From assembly GCA_022570795.1 (NCBI GenBank), contig JAKUDP010000012.1:186001-250000 (forward strand): 64,000 nt of DNA, read 5' to 3'. Origin of the DNA: Sphaerulina vaccinii. Its lineage: Eukaryota; Ascomycota; Dothideomycetes; Mycosphaerellales; Mycosphaerellaceae. Shown here in pieces: positions 9,291 through 19,385 of this stretch. Within the stretch, counting starts at the first letter, position 1; every line of letters starts with the position of its first letter. Position numbers and translations under genes: made by a program. The notes under the pieces were generated by a model. The model worked only from the letters and a program-made list of their open reading frames with translations. It was not told the origin of the DNA and did no database searches.

Positions 9291-10018
9291 TAATGCTGGA
9301 CGAGGAGGAGATGCTGCTGCTGATGATGAACACCTTGTTGCAATGCAGAATGAGAACGCGCTACGATGGTCCAAGCATCAAATGTTTACGATCGGCTCAG
9401 ACTCCGAATCATCCTAGGTCGCTGCAAGGACAAGAGGGTGCACAGGCTCCGCGGACAGCGGGGCAGAAGGTAGGGTGATCCTTGAGCAGCTGCAAACTCA
9501 TGGTGTACGTTCTCCAAAGAACACGATCTGCTCGATTGCAAAGGTGGTGCATCTGCAGGCCGCGATGCGCACAAGACCTGGTAGTCTGCGCCATTCTTTC
9601 TCGAGTCCTTGGGAAGTAGATACGGCAGCGGAGCCTCGTCTGGATCTCCAGACGCGTTGTATCAACCACATGAGCGTGATGCTAACGAAATAGAAGACAG
9701 CCAGGCTGAGAACTCAACAGATGACCGTCTCCCAAAGCTACTGAGGAGTGGTAGGCTACCCAAAGGCTACCGGATCGAGAACAGGACAGAGGCGAACGAG
9801 GAATTGCAAAGCGATGGGCGAATTGCTTACAAACGAGCTGGCACAAATTTTCAGGCTACGAGCATACACATGCCACGCAAATCAGCAATCTACAGCTCGA
9901 AAGACAGAATGTTTCAACAGTGCCAGGAGCGCCCAGGAACATTACATCAAAAGTACCATGACAGACGGCAAGCCACAGACAGAATCTCAATAATGAGGAC
10001 AGTAGATAGATTTGGATA
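9291..10018 (+). pseudogene. Possible decayed gene remnant before the Lon 3' end
   Basis: Several forward frames here look partly coding but none is continuous. An acidic stretch with EEEMLLLMMNTL starts near 9293. A serine/acid-rich frame (SRYGSGASSGSPDALYQ.., 9609 on) runs 136 codons without ATG. An alternative frame at 9748-9993 ends with RLRAYTCHANQQSTARK and EHYIKSTMTDGKPQTESQ. Switching between frames suggests indels in an old gene, or chance. No family is recognised. Confidence 0.2.
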
Positions 10019-10084
10019 ACAACAAGTTGCTAAAAGCTATCATAGCAGAAAAACAACCTCAGCTTCATTTGACGCGCTCACCAA

Positions 10085-12910
10085 TCACAATCTCGAGTCG
10101 AGTCCACTCCAGCCTCTCTGACCAGGCCACTCACTCTCAGGCCAAATCTGAGGCAGAGCCTCCCAGATATGTCCAACATGCACAATCTCCAGCCCGTCCA
10201 GAACCTCCTGCGGCAGATCCTTTACATCCTTGCGATTCTGTTGTGGCAGCAACACCTTCTTCACACCAGCTCGCAGCGCACCGATCAGCTTCTCCTTGAT
10301 ACCACCAACAGGCATAACTTTACCACGTAGAGCCACTTCGCCAGTCATAGCGATCGTAGGTGGAACACGTTTGCCGCTGAAGAGTGAGATGAGAGCCACG
10401 GTATGAGCGAGACCAGCGGAAGGTCCATCCTTGGGTATCGCGCCAGACGGGCAGTGGACGTGGATACTCCGAGCCTTCATGATGTCCTCGCTGGGGTTGT
10501 CTGTGAGGGCGAGCTCATATGCATGAGATTTGACCCAGGAAAGAGCCACCTCCACTGACTCTTTCAGCACATCACCAAGCTTTCCGGTGAGTTGCACTCG
10601 TCCAGAGCCAGGCATGTCGGCAATCTCGATGAAGAGAATGCTGCCTTGAGAGCCGGTGCTGTAGGCCACGAGACCGGTGACAACGCCAGGCTGTGATGAG
10701 CTAGCTGCGATCTCTTCTTCGAAACGTTCGATGCCTAGCATATCTTCGAGATCGTCGACAGTGACGACAGGTGTATATGCTGGTAGTGTGTTTGTGTCTC
10801 GGGCTTCCGCGTACTGAACAGCTTTCGAGCGACAGACACTGCCAATCTCTCGCTCCAGATTTCGGACGCCAGCTTCGCGAGTATATGATGTGATGATCTT
10901 GTCAACCACTTCGTCACGCATCAGAACGTTGTCTACCTTGAGGCCATTCGTGGTGATCTGCTTCGGAATAAGATGGCGGTTGGCAATGTGACGTTTCTCG
11001 AGTGTCGTGTAGCCTGACAGCTGAATAGTCTCCATTCTATCGAGGAGCGGCGCGGGGATTGTGTCAAGAGAGTTTGCTGTTGCGATGAAGAGGACCTTGC
11101 TGAGGTCGATAGGAATGTTGACGTAGTGGTCCACGAATGTCGAGTTCTGCTCTGGATCAAGCACTTCCAACATCGCTGCTGATGGATCGCCATGATTCGA
11201 GGCAGATCCGACCTTATCAATCTCATCCAGCAAGAACACAGGGTTGGCAACACCTACTTTCTTTAGACCATTCACGATCAGACCCGGCATGGCTGCGACG
11301 TATGTTCTCCTGTGGCCACGAATCTCAGCTTCATCTCTTACACCACCAAGCGAGATGCGGTGAAACTGGCGACCCAGAGCTGTGGCAACGGACTTCGCCA
11401 ACGATGTCTTGCCAACACCAGGTGGACCCACGAGCAGCAGGATAGGTGACTTGTCAACCATCTTCTTGTGCTTCAACAGGCTGATCTCCTGCTTGCTCGG
11501 CTCGTGCTTCTCTTCTGCATCCTTCTTTACGAGCTGCGTTGAAGGTGCAACGTCTTCTTCACCATTGATCACAGTATCTTCCTGCGCCGGGTCCTGGGCC
11601 GGTTGAGCTGCCTTCGCGATTTGCTCGATCTGCTTGTCCAAGTCCTGATTCACTGCCTGCTTGAGTTTCAACACGGCCAGGTATTCCAACAGCCGCTTCT
11701 TGATCTTCTCCAAGCCATAGTGGTCATCGTCTAGCTGCTTCTTCGCCTTTTGCAATGTGCCATTATGGAGGTTGTCCTCGGTCATCTTCGTCCAAGGAAT
11801 CTCCGCCAAGTTCTCCAGGTAGTTCCTGCACACCTGATGTTCTGCTTGCGCAGGATTCATCTTCGCCAATCTCTTCAGCTCACGATCCGCAACCTTCTGG
11901 GCCTCGGGACTCAGACCTGCCGCATCCAGCTTCTTCTTCAGCTCCTCGATCTCGTTGACCTCATCATCCTGTCCTTGACCACCGCCCATCCCTGGGCCCA
12001 TCCCGATTGGAGGAATCTGTCCGTTACCAATACGCTTTAGTCTGGGATCCTGCCTGAGCTTGTTCAGTGTGTCGAGATCGATGATCGCGCTCTGGTTTGG
12101 ATTTTGTGACGTGGTCACAGACAGTATCCGGCTGTTGCTTTGTATCGCGGCAATTTGTCTTTGCAGTATCTCAGTGATGCGTGCCAGTCTCTCACCGACG
12201 CCTGTAGCTGACAAGATTCGTAGCTTGTCCTCCTGTGTGCAGTCGATGATGTTCGTCATGAAATCTGCCAACACTCCCGCTTCCTGGATATCCTTTCGCA
12301 CGATGTATAACTCCAGCCGACGTGCCAGTATTGGAGAGAGATTCATCTGTGGTCCTCGTGGCAATAGAGCAGATAGGCGTGTAAGAGCGATGAACTCCCT
12401 GCTTAATTGCTTGAGGTTGCCGAACATCTCGTGAATCTTCTCATCATCCTCAGCCACCCTCTGCTCTTCGTGTAGAGTGACATTGGCTTCAAAGTATGGT
12501 CGCTCATTAGTGATCTTGTCGATCTTGAACCGGCTTACGCCTTCCACGACCAATGTCAACTCTCCTGCCCGTCGCCCTTGCACGCCCGTGACTCTGGCCA
12601 TAGTGCCATATTGGAACAGGTCCTTCTTCCTGGCGTTGGCTGGGTCTATGAATTGCGACTGCTTCTTCACATCCTTCTCATCGATGAACTGCTTGCCATC
12701 AGGTGTCAGGAATGGACTGTTCAGTGGTACACATCCAACTGTGACACTATTTGCTTCTGGTCTCGGTGTAGCTGCTTTGCTGTATAGATTCGCCAGTATG
12801 GCAGCAATGTCTGCTCGGTTCTCCAGAGGAACGCGTGTTGTCACTCCAGGAAGGAGCACAAGTGAGTGAGGTAATGGAACGAGTGGGAGCGTGCGAGATC
12901 GGCTGGCCAT
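10085..12910 (-). CDS. Peroxisomal Lon protease homologue (LonP2 type)
   Basis: A single exon encodes 941 residues. The N-terminal Lon substrate-binding domain (PLPHSLVLLPGVTTRVPL on) is followed by a helical region. The AAA+ module has Walker A GPPGVGKTSLAKS (about residue 495) and Walker B VFLLDEIDKV, and the C-terminal serine protease domain has Ser in KDGPSAGLAH (about 831) and Lys in GGIKEKLIGALRAG (about 874). There is no mitochondrial presequence, and the protein ends in Ser-Arg-Leu, a type 1 peroxisomal targeting signal variant. Both facts point to the peroxisomal Lon (as in Aspergillus/Hansenula Pln) rather than mitochondrial Pim1. It degrades oxidised or misfolded matrix proteins with ATP. 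Unlike the mitochondrial form it carries a Gly/Met-rich linker (GMGPGMGGGQGQ). Confidence 0.93.
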   Translation of the reverse strand: MASRSRTLPLVPLPHSLVLLPGVTTRVPLENRADIAAILANLYSKAATPRPEANSVTVGCVPLNSPFLTPDGKQFIDEKDVKKQSQFIDPANARKKDLFQYGTMARVTGVQGRRAGELTLVVEGVSRFKIDKITNERPYFEANVTLHEEQRVAEDDEKIHEMFGNLKQLSREFIALTRLSALLPRGPQMNLSPILARRLELYIVRKDIQEAGVLADFMTNIIDCTQEDKLRILSATGVGERLARITEILQRQIAAIQSNSRILSVTTSQNPNQSAIIDLDTLNKLRQDPRLKRIGNGQIPPIGMGPGMGGGQGQDDEVNEIEELKKKLDAAGLSPEAQKVADRELKRLAKMNPAQAEHQVCRNYLENLAEIPWTKMTEDNLHNGTLQKAKKQLDDDHYGLEKIKKRLLEYLAVLKLKQAVNQDLDKQIEQIAKAAQPAQDPAQEDTVINGEEDVAPSTQLVKKDAEEKHEPSKQEISLLKHKKMVDKSPILLLVGPPGVGKTSLAKSVATALGRQFHRISLGGVRDEAEIRGHRRTYVAAMPGLIVNGLKKVGVANPVFLLDEIDKVGSASNHGDPSAAMLEVLDPEQNSTFVDHYVNIPIDLSKVLFIATANSLDTIPAPLLDRMETIQLSGYTTLEKRHIANRHLIPKQITTNGLKVDNVLMRDEVVDKIITSYTREAGVRNLEREIGSVCRSKAVQYAEARDTNTLPAYTPVVTVDDLEDMLGIERFEEEIAASSSQPGVVTGLVAYSTGSQGSILFIEIADMPGSGRVQLTGKLGDVLKESVEVALSWVKSHAYELALTDNPSEDIMKARSIHVHCPSGAIPKDGPSAGLAHTVALISLFSGKRVPPTIAMTGEVALRGKVMPVGGIKEKLIGALRAGVKKVLLPQQNRKDVKDLPQEVLDGLEIVHVGHIWEALPQIWPESEWPGQRGWSGLDSRL

Positions 12911-13723
12911 GGTGTTCAGTGTATGATGTCTTCCGTGTGGCCAGATTCGGTGCTATAGCATATCCACAAGAAGGCAGAATATCGAATCTCACACGACAAA
13001 GGAGATGCGTATGATGAGTAGATGTCAGTGTCAAGGTGGCGGACAAGGCGCGGTTATAGATCAGTCGCACGTGAAGGCGTCACTATCGTACTGCCGAGGG
13101 ATGGCGGCATCGGAGGAACCATCGAGAAAGCTGCATATGTGGTCACGAGCCTGTCGTCGATGAGGAGTCGTCCTTCGTCTCGATGCAATGCCAGCAAGCT
13201 CGACAAGGGACTCTGTATCGCCGAGCAGATGCTGAGTGAGATGTATAAGGCTTCATACGATTCGCTCCGGCCAATTTGCAACTCATATCGAACAGTAATC
13301 GGAAAGAGCAGGAGGAATTGCAGCGTGTATAGATCAGTACAGTCGGTATCAATGACTCCTTTCCCATTCGTTATTGTAGCGATATCGCGTCTATGCAGGG
13401 CAATCTTGACAGACTCCATGTCTTCCTGATAGCAGTGGATCAACAACACCTTCATTCTGACATCGACATACGCGTCTTGCGGGCAAGCCATCAGCCGAGA
13501 CTGGAAGCGAAGGTGTGGCGAGCTCGAACGGCACTTCCATGCCTCCTAGTGATGAGTGACAGCATTCGTGTTGCAGACAGAGTGATGAACATGCGAGTCG
13601 TCAGCTGATTGTCAATCTGTTGACAGACATATCCATAGTTTGCAAGATGGCAGACGAAACAGTCATTCTCTCGTCGTGAGGACTAAGGAGTCTGGTCCAT
13701 CTGGCTAGCCATTCGCATCGTGA
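12911..13723. other. Lon promoter and gene-poor DNA
   Basis: Upstream of Lon there are overlapping open frames on both strands (forward 13022-13429, reverse 13054-13491). Coding-like peptide fragments jump between frames, none with a recognisable motif. I see no supportable gene; decayed coding DNA is possible. Confidence 0.4.
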
Positions 13724-13951
13724 GCGCACAACAACATTGAAGTTGTTGAGCTCGAAGAACAAGCGCGGCGCCTTCGAATGCATGCGAACTGCTACAATGC
13801 GGATGAGTATGCACGCGGTATCATTCGGGATGCTTTGCTCTACCAAGATTCGGTGCTGCCGGACGGCTCCCAGACACGTGCTCAGAGCTATCAGAGCTAC
13901 AATCGGCAGTGCTCGGAAGAGCAGTGTTTATTGAGCAAAGCCAGAGAGTGA
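13724..13951 (+). pseudogene. Start-less coding-like frame, possible orphan exon or remnant
   Basis: Between two TGA codons lie 75 sense codons with strong protein-like composition: NIEVVELEEQARRLRMHANC, then YNADEYARGIIRDALLYQD, ending in CLLSKARE. There is no suitable ATG at its beginning. A small upstream frame MADETVILSS near 13646 would need a splice in the right phase, and I could not find a good one. It may be the last exon of a small gene or a remnant. The family is not recognised. Confidence 0.25.
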
Positions 13952-14314
13952 GGAAACAGGAGAACATTGAGCTGATCGAGACTGACCAAAGTCTGATGGA
14001 GCATTCGGCTTCCGCTTGGGATTCGTGCTGCTTGTGAACACCCACGGCAGACCGAGACAGCCTGCCGATGCCGATACAGTCAAACTTCGTACTTTATGGC
14101 TTGCCACGAGAAGAGCATCCAATTGAGGAGATTCAATAAATGAAGCCGTGGCAACGATGCTTTATGATTATGGAAATCTAGTCCTTCATAGTTCATTGCC
14201 GGCATTGGAGCGGAACACAACACGCATAAGTATTCTTCTCTCCTCCTACTGCATTCCTCATCTTCATTCACCAACTCTCATCAACACATTTGACTAAGAT
14301 ATCCAATCACCAAC

Positions 14315-15392
14315 ATGAAGTTTACTCCACTCCTCCTGCTGCCGACTCTGGCTACGTGCATGCCTCACGATCATCACGTTGACAACGAGCAAGAGGCTGA
14401 AGAGATCGTTGTATGTCTGGTCTGAACCTTCGTGTGGGACTGCCACTGACACACTCCCTTCATAGTGGAGGGCCACTGTCAAGAGAGAGCTTCAGTTGAC
14501 TCTCGTTGCCAGGAAGTCAAGGGAGAAATGAATGAAGTCGGCCGAATCCAGGCCAGAGAGCTCGAGGGCCTCGCTCTGGTCATGAATATCACCAAGTCCA
14601 ACAAGCCAGTGCCAGTATATCCCCATGCTGAGAGCGTGAGGCTGCCTGTTACATGCTGCCACTCACTGTGGTGATGCGAGCATCTCGCTAATGAGTCGGC
14701 ACAGGTCAAAGCTTTGGACGATCCGTCCCTCAAGTATAACTCGCCGCCACGCGGCGCTGCTGCAACCGTAAGTGTGCCCTCTACATAACGCCACTCGCTG
14801 CGGTTGTGAGAGCATCTAGCTAATCGGACGTAGTACGCGCCCGCTACCGCTCCAAAGCAGAGCTTCTATGGACAGATGTCTGCCCTACAAGACAAAGTTA
14901 GGGATTGCCATTGGAGTGTCAGGACGCTCTCTGAAGCCATCAGCAAAACCGATTTCGAGCTCGACGAGACTTTGGCAAGCTACGTAAACAAAGACTATAA
15001 GAAGAAGCCTTTTCCAACGTTACAACCCCAGAAAGCCCTGAGGCGTCTCCCCGAACCGCTTTCTCCGTGGTTAAACCAGAAGACAATCTGTCGGGGAGAC
15101 GAGTGTTTTGACGGCAGCTACCACAAGATGCTCGTAAGGGCGATGAGTGAGGAACTGCAATTCTGGGACAACACCCTACAGGGTTATCTTGCAGTCGCAA
15201 ACCGAAAGGCTCATGACCGCGCTGAGATCCTATCTGGGATGTACACCCCTCACCATAAAATAGGAGTCTCTATCGAGGATCAAACGTAAGATGCAGTCAA
15301 CCCTCCCTCATTAGCATGCACAAGTTCACAGCTGACACTCACACTCCTACAGTAAGGAACCATGCAATGGTTGTATGCCTCCAAGTAGCTGA
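14315..15392 (+). CDS. Small secreted cysteine-containing protein (effector candidate)
   Basis: Five exons (14315-14410, 14471-14635, 14705-14767, 14834-15285, 15353-15392) give about 271 residues. A signal peptide MKFTPLLLLPTLATC is followed by a His/Asp/Glu-rich segment (PHDHHVDNEQEAEE). The mature part contains about seven cysteines (GHCQERAS, DSRCQE, RDCHWS, TICRGDECFDG, EPCNGCMPPSS) and no known domain. The 3' splice site of intron 1 is uncertain: CATAG at 14465 breaks the frame, while GAG at 14470 keeps it. The last exon adds only 12 residues, including a CxxC. Small, secreted, cysteine-bearing, orphan proteins of this kind are often plant-interaction effectors; that role is inference. 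Confidence 0.6.
14636..14704 (+). repeat. Sister intron 1 of a similar pair in the secreted-protein gene
   Basis: This 69-base intron (GTGAGGCTGCC..GGCACAG) aligns with the next intron of the same gene. Shared blocks include the TACAT start of the core, CCACTC.CTG.GGT, GAGCATCT.GCTAAT and the 3' end. Two neighbouring introns of one gene that resemble each other imply intron duplication or two insertions of one intron family. Confidence 0.7.
14768..14833 (+). repeat. Sister intron 2 of a similar pair in the secreted-protein gene
   Basis: This 66-base intron (GTAAGTGTGCC..GGACGTAG) has the same core as the intron 63 coding bases upstream (CGCCACTCGCTGCGGT, GAGCATCTAGCTAAT). It is not similar to the long introner-like elements at 1365 and 4583, so it would represent a different family or a local duplication. 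Confidence 0.7.
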
Positions 15393-15689
15393 AAAGCTAC
15401 AGTCTTGAACGTTAGTGCAACCGCAGTGACAGAGCGGAAGTCAGAGCTCAAAAGCGACAGAAAGCTTGGTAGTGTGATGTAACCAAAAAGTGAAGGGGAA
15501 TGTATCTCTTCATAGTCTACAATATTATCTTGGTTCTCGGAAAAAGTGTCCAAAGTTCCACTGGCGATGTCGAGATGACGCAGGACGAGATCTGCTCCAG
15601 GTCCGCGTCAGAAGCTGTGAATCCTCCTATGAGTGTCGAGCTGTAAAATGATGAAACTATGAAGCATAGCACCACGTTTTCACAGATAC
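15393..15689. other. Convergent intergenic spacer
   Basis: About 300 bases separate the stop codons of the secreted-protein gene (forward) and the FAD monooxygenase (reverse). It presumably contains both 3' UTRs. No gene or repeat was seen. Confidence 0.5.
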
Positions 15690-17507
15690 TCAAGTCTCTC
15701 CTCTCACCGACGTCCTAAGAGCTTTGCCCACCACATCCTCTATGCATAGATCAAGTCCACTACCTTCGTTCAACACCCCATCGTCCATCCACCTCCACGC
15801 AACAATGTTATCAGGCCTCACAAGCACAGCCCCGCCCACTGCCACCTGTCTCTGCGCTGCCCAAGTCCCATCACGATCCTGCAAGCCACCCTCCTCTCCA
15901 ATGATAACCACTTGTACCATCGCATGCTCCACCTTACGCCACCGCGGCTCACACGCCAACAGAAGAAACTTATCCTTGGGAACAAGCCATTTCGTTGAAA
16001 CACGCTCTCCAGAAGTAGTATTATAGAGCCAAGCATGAGGAAGTTGATGTCCGGGTATAGTACAAGGACGATAGTCACAAACCTCAAATTCTCCATTCAT
16101 ATCGACTTGCGGACTCTTCTCATTAGAGATGTCATAGAACCAACCGGCTTCAGCACCGATAGCATAAAACTCAATATCGAGAATTTCAACAGCTTTCTTC
16201 ACAGCCTCACGTTTCACTGCGCCTTCTTCTGAAGTTGGATCGAGGAAGAGATTCATAGCCTCCACATTCTGTTCGATACTTGATTCAGGTGTGATGCCAA
16301 TTGCTCGATCAAGTATACCTGTATGTGCTTGGAGGTTTGCGAGGGCGCCTTTGGCGACTCGTTCACCTACTGGCCTGCGCTCGCAGTCATAGCTGCGAAG
16401 TAGATTTCGCATCGCTTGGTGTCCAGATTTGAGTGCGAGACCGAGTTTCCAGACCAGATTATCAGCATCCTGTACACCGGTGTTGGCTCCCAGTGCACCC
16501 CATGGAGGAACACGATGAGCAGCGTCACCGATGAGGAATATCCTGTCTTTGGGCGAGATGAAGGATCTAGCCCACTTGGCTTGCAAGAGCCAGTGACTGA
16601 TGGACAGTATCTCGACTTTGTCTTGCAATCCGGGTTCTTGTAGAGTGCCGTGGAAACGTGCCATCACGTCTTCTTTAGTGAAGGGCTGATGCATTTCGCG
16701 AGGGAGACGACCGATGAAGAAGGTCCACTCGTCAGTTGCCGGGTTGCGCGGGTATGGTCCAAGGTGGTAGAGCACTCCGGATTTGGTGCTGCCACTGAGA
16801 CGAGGGTTAACGAACCAGTATAGAAGATTCTCGTCCGGAGTCGGTAGGTAGCTTGTGATGGGTGCTCTAATGTGGGCTGTCACCATATCTGCCATGTCGG
16901 ATTGACCATCCCACCCTATACCAAGGTGATCTGTCAGGAATCGTCCTCCATCTGCACCAACAACGTACTGGCATGCGACAGTCTTCTTGCTCTGGTCCGA
17001 GCCATATCGATCATGATACGTGACCACAGCAGCATCGTCTTCTTCCTTCACATCGCTGACATCATGCCCGAAGAAGATGCCACCAGGATTCAATTCATCT
17101 GCTCGTCTCTTGAGAATAGGCTCGAAACGAATCTGGGCAAAGTTTCGATATTGGCTAGGACTTGCATTGGCATATGCCATGCCCCTCTCACTGTCGCTCA
17201 GCACGTAGCCGAGAGCCTCGCGACTGGCTATCTCTCCTCCATGTGGCCCAAAGGATGTCCACCAGCTCACTCGCTGGACAGTTTCAGGTGGTGCACCATG
17301 ACGATGAACTTCATCTTCAAGTCCCATCTTGCGTACAATCTCCATAGTCCGATTGTGTAGGCCAACTGCTTTGGGAACGATTGAAGTTGTGGCATGACGC
17401 TCCAGTAGGATATGTGCAATGCCCCGCAGTGATAGCAGGATTGACATTGATAGTCCAACCTCACCACCGCCGACTACAACCACGGGCACATCAGCTGGAA
17501 CCGTCAT
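15690..17507 (-). CDS. FAD-dependent aromatic monooxygenase (phenol 2-monooxygenase-like)
   Basis: A single exon encodes 605 residues. The N-terminal FAD-binding motif is PVVVVGGGEVGLSMSILLS (the first Gly of GxGxxG is kept). The middle DG motif is VVGADGGRFLTDHLGI. The GD motif is FLIGDAAHRVPPWGALGANTG (about residue 326), followed by VQDADNLVWKLGLAL. The C-terminal 170 residues match the thioredoxin-like domain of the PheA/TfdB/MhpA group. These flavoproteins hydroxylate phenolic or polyketide substrates with NAD(P)H and O2. The substrate cannot be read from sequence; neighbours give no clear pathway, so aromatic catabolism or secondary-metabolite tailoring are both possible. Confidence 0.88.
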   Translation of the reverse strand: MTVPADVPVVVVGGGEVGLSMSILLSLRGIAHILLERHATTSIVPKAVGLHNRTMEIVRKMGLEDEVHRHGAPPETVQRVSWWTSFGPHGGEIASREALGYVLSDSERGMAYANASPSQYRNFAQIRFEPILKRRADELNPGGIFFGHDVSDVKEEDDAAVVTYHDRYGSDQSKKTVACQYVVGADGGRFLTDHLGIGWDGQSDMADMVTAHIRAPITSYLPTPDENLLYWFVNPRLSGSTKSGVLYHLGPYPRNPATDEWTFFIGRLPREMHQPFTKEDVMARFHGTLQEPGLQDKVEILSISHWLLQAKWARSFISPKDRIFLIGDAAHRVPPWGALGANTGVQDADNLVWKLGLALKSGHQAMRNLLRSYDCERRPVGERVAKGALANLQAHTGILDRAIGITPESSIEQNVEAMNLFLDPTSEEGAVKREAVKKAVEILDIEFYAIGAEAGWFYDISNEKSPQVDMNGEFEVCDYRPCTIPGHQLPHAWLYNTTSGERVSTKWLVPKDKFLLLACEPRWRKVEHAMVQVVIIGEEGGLQDRDGTWAAQRQVAVGGAVLVRPDNIVAWRWMDDGVLNEGSGLDLCIEDVVGKALRTSVRGET

Positions 17508-17884
17508 GTTTGGACTGGAATGCCAATGTTGTGGTGCTGATTGCAGGATCGAAGCAATGCAGCTGAACGAGGTGCCATATAAGCAGGAACCGCTTGCTTA
17601 CACATCCATGTCAGACGGCTGCATGTGGGGTGTGGTGGTCGTACGTCTCGTTGGCAGACCAATCATCCAGGAATATGATGGCCGATATGGTATATGATCG
17701 ACAAGAACAGGCGCGTCGTGGTCCACTCTCGAGCAGGCATCCTCGCGGCACACGATCAAACGTGGGAAATGCTCTCTGAAAAGCAGGCCGAAAAGCAACG
17801 CGCTCTGTCCGGAATGCGATAGCCTGGTGCTCTCGCGTGGTTGGAGATGATGTTGACACGAATACAAGCTTCCGACGTTTGATT
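17508..17884. other. Spacer between FAD monooxygenase promoter and GPN2 3' end
   Basis: Holds the monooxygenase 5' flank. Short open frames occur on both strands without recognisable motifs. No gene is called. Confidence 0.45.
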
Positions 17885-17918
17885 GCTTTCCACGAGGCAT
17901 CGCTTTCCACGAGGCATC
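17885..17918. repeat. 17-bp perfect tandem duplication in the GPN2 3' flank
   Basis: GCTTTCCACGAGGCATC occurs twice, head to tail (17885-17901 and 17902-17918), ending four bases before the GPN2 stop codon. It is probably a small replication-slippage event. Confidence 0.8.
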
Positions 17919-17921
17919 GTA

Positions 17922-19185
17922 TCAAGTCGATTTTCTGGCAACTTTGGTACCGTTGGGATCTCCAGGCTCTTTAGCAAGCTGTTCTTGCCACTTTGCTTGC
18001 TCCGCCAGGAGTTCGTCTTCGGCATCGTCCATATCAGCATCAAAGGTGGTGCTCTTCGTCGGCCGTTTCACACTCGCCGCAGGTTGCTCTGGTAAGGCTC
18101 CTGCTAATCTTGCTTCTTCTTCCCACTGCTTCTTCTCAAGTTCATCGTACTCGTCCTTGCGCTCGATCCAACGTTCCTGCACATCACGGACATCCATTTT
18201 GCCGTAGTTCTCACTCATAGCCTGTGCCCAGATACTCGCTTCATTGTCCAGAGTACGGCCAGATTCGTCAGTTCCGCGAGCTCCCGCAAAGACATATCCA
18301 CTTGCACGATCGATTGCGCGAAGTAGAGCGGCCATGCTTTGGCGATCTTCCACAGCGACAGTCTCGAACCCCATCAGGCCATAGTCGTCGATCAAGCTGA
18401 TGAGCGCTTCGTTGAGAGCATCCCACTTTCCAGATGCTCCGCCGGCGCTTGCGGCTTGTTCTTCGGACAAGGCAGGCAGCAGGTGATGAAGGTCTTGGAC
18501 TTCGGTATAGAAGTCGAGGTTGAAGGGCAAGTCCGCGCCGCCCACTGCTTTCAGGTTGTCGATCTTCGTTAGCGCGTTTACCACAGGATATGGAAGATGA
18601 AGTGGTCCTCGCAAGCAGAGGAGCAGAGAGCTTAGGTATAGTGACGGCCGGGTCAAGACTACCGAGTCAAGTAGCTGTATGACGACTATCTGTAGCATTG
18701 TTAGTCAAGGATAACGCATGAATTGAGGAGTCGAACGTACCCGGTAGCCCAGCTTCTCCAGCCGATGAAGGATATTTGGCAGAGATTGATGATGTGTTGT
18801 GAGCTCAGGCTGTCCAGGCGGGTCGAGAATGATGGTCTCTTCTGCATGAAATATCAGCAGCAAGAACATGTGCAACGTACCTCGAGTAAGATTCCATACC
18901 ACACTGCGCCAGATTCTCTTCTAGCCACTCGACATTCGTCTCGATTTCCTCCATCGCCCAGAGAACGCCGCCATTTGGACCAAGTTCTTCGCGCTCCATC
19001 ACTTCTTCCACGTTTACCAGATCTCGCACATCGAAAGACGCATCATATGTGATGTTTTCATTTGCAGGATCGAGATTTCCTACTGAGCATGGTCGCGCAA
19101 CTGCTCGCATGAACTGTTGAAGGCCATTGCAGAGCGTCGACTTGCCAGCTCCAGGAGGCCCGATGGGCAGAAGTATCGTGCGCAT
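17922..19185 (-). CDS. GPN2: GPN-loop GTPase 2
   Basis: Three exons (19185-18900, 18841-18741, 18689-17922) encode 384 residues. The P-loop is PIGPPGAGKSTLCNG (residues 7-21). The family-defining GPN loop is in EELGPNGGVLWAMEEIE. The switch region is IILDPPGQPEL, here with Pro-Pro where many homologues have Cys-Pro. The NKxD-like guanine motif is NALTKIDNL, and the acidic helical C-terminus ends in a Lys/Asp/Glu-rich tail. GPN2 works with GPN1/GPN3 in assembly and nuclear import of RNA polymerases II and III. I chose ATG 19185 because the P-loop follows immediately; an upstream in-frame ATG would add 49 residues across the short divergent promoter. Introns are 58 and 51 bases. Confidence 0.9.
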
Positions 19186-19385
19186 GATCGATGCTGCCTT
19201 GTTGATATGATGTCTGAGTCTGGTGGGCAAGAGGTCAGAGAAATGGAAAGTGCTCTGGTAGAAGTACTCTGTCACGGAAGTCGTGGAACTGCAGAACACA
19301 CAGAACACAGCTTGCTCCATTGGATGTTTCACATTGAAGTCAACAAATCAACAACAATAACAACATATTATCCACCACCAGCACC
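19186..19385. promoter_or_regulatory. Bidirectional promoter between GPN2 and BUB3
   Basis: Only 200 bases separate the two divergent start codons, so promoter and both 5' UTRs must share this stretch. An AACAA-rich run precedes the BUB3 start (AACAACAATAACAAC near 19350). Both genes are constitutive housekeeping functions, consistent with a compact shared promoter. Confidence 0.6.

Noticed and set aside
15724..17360. Forward ORFs antisense to the FAD monooxygenase
   Set aside because: They mirror codon structure of the real gene on the other strand.
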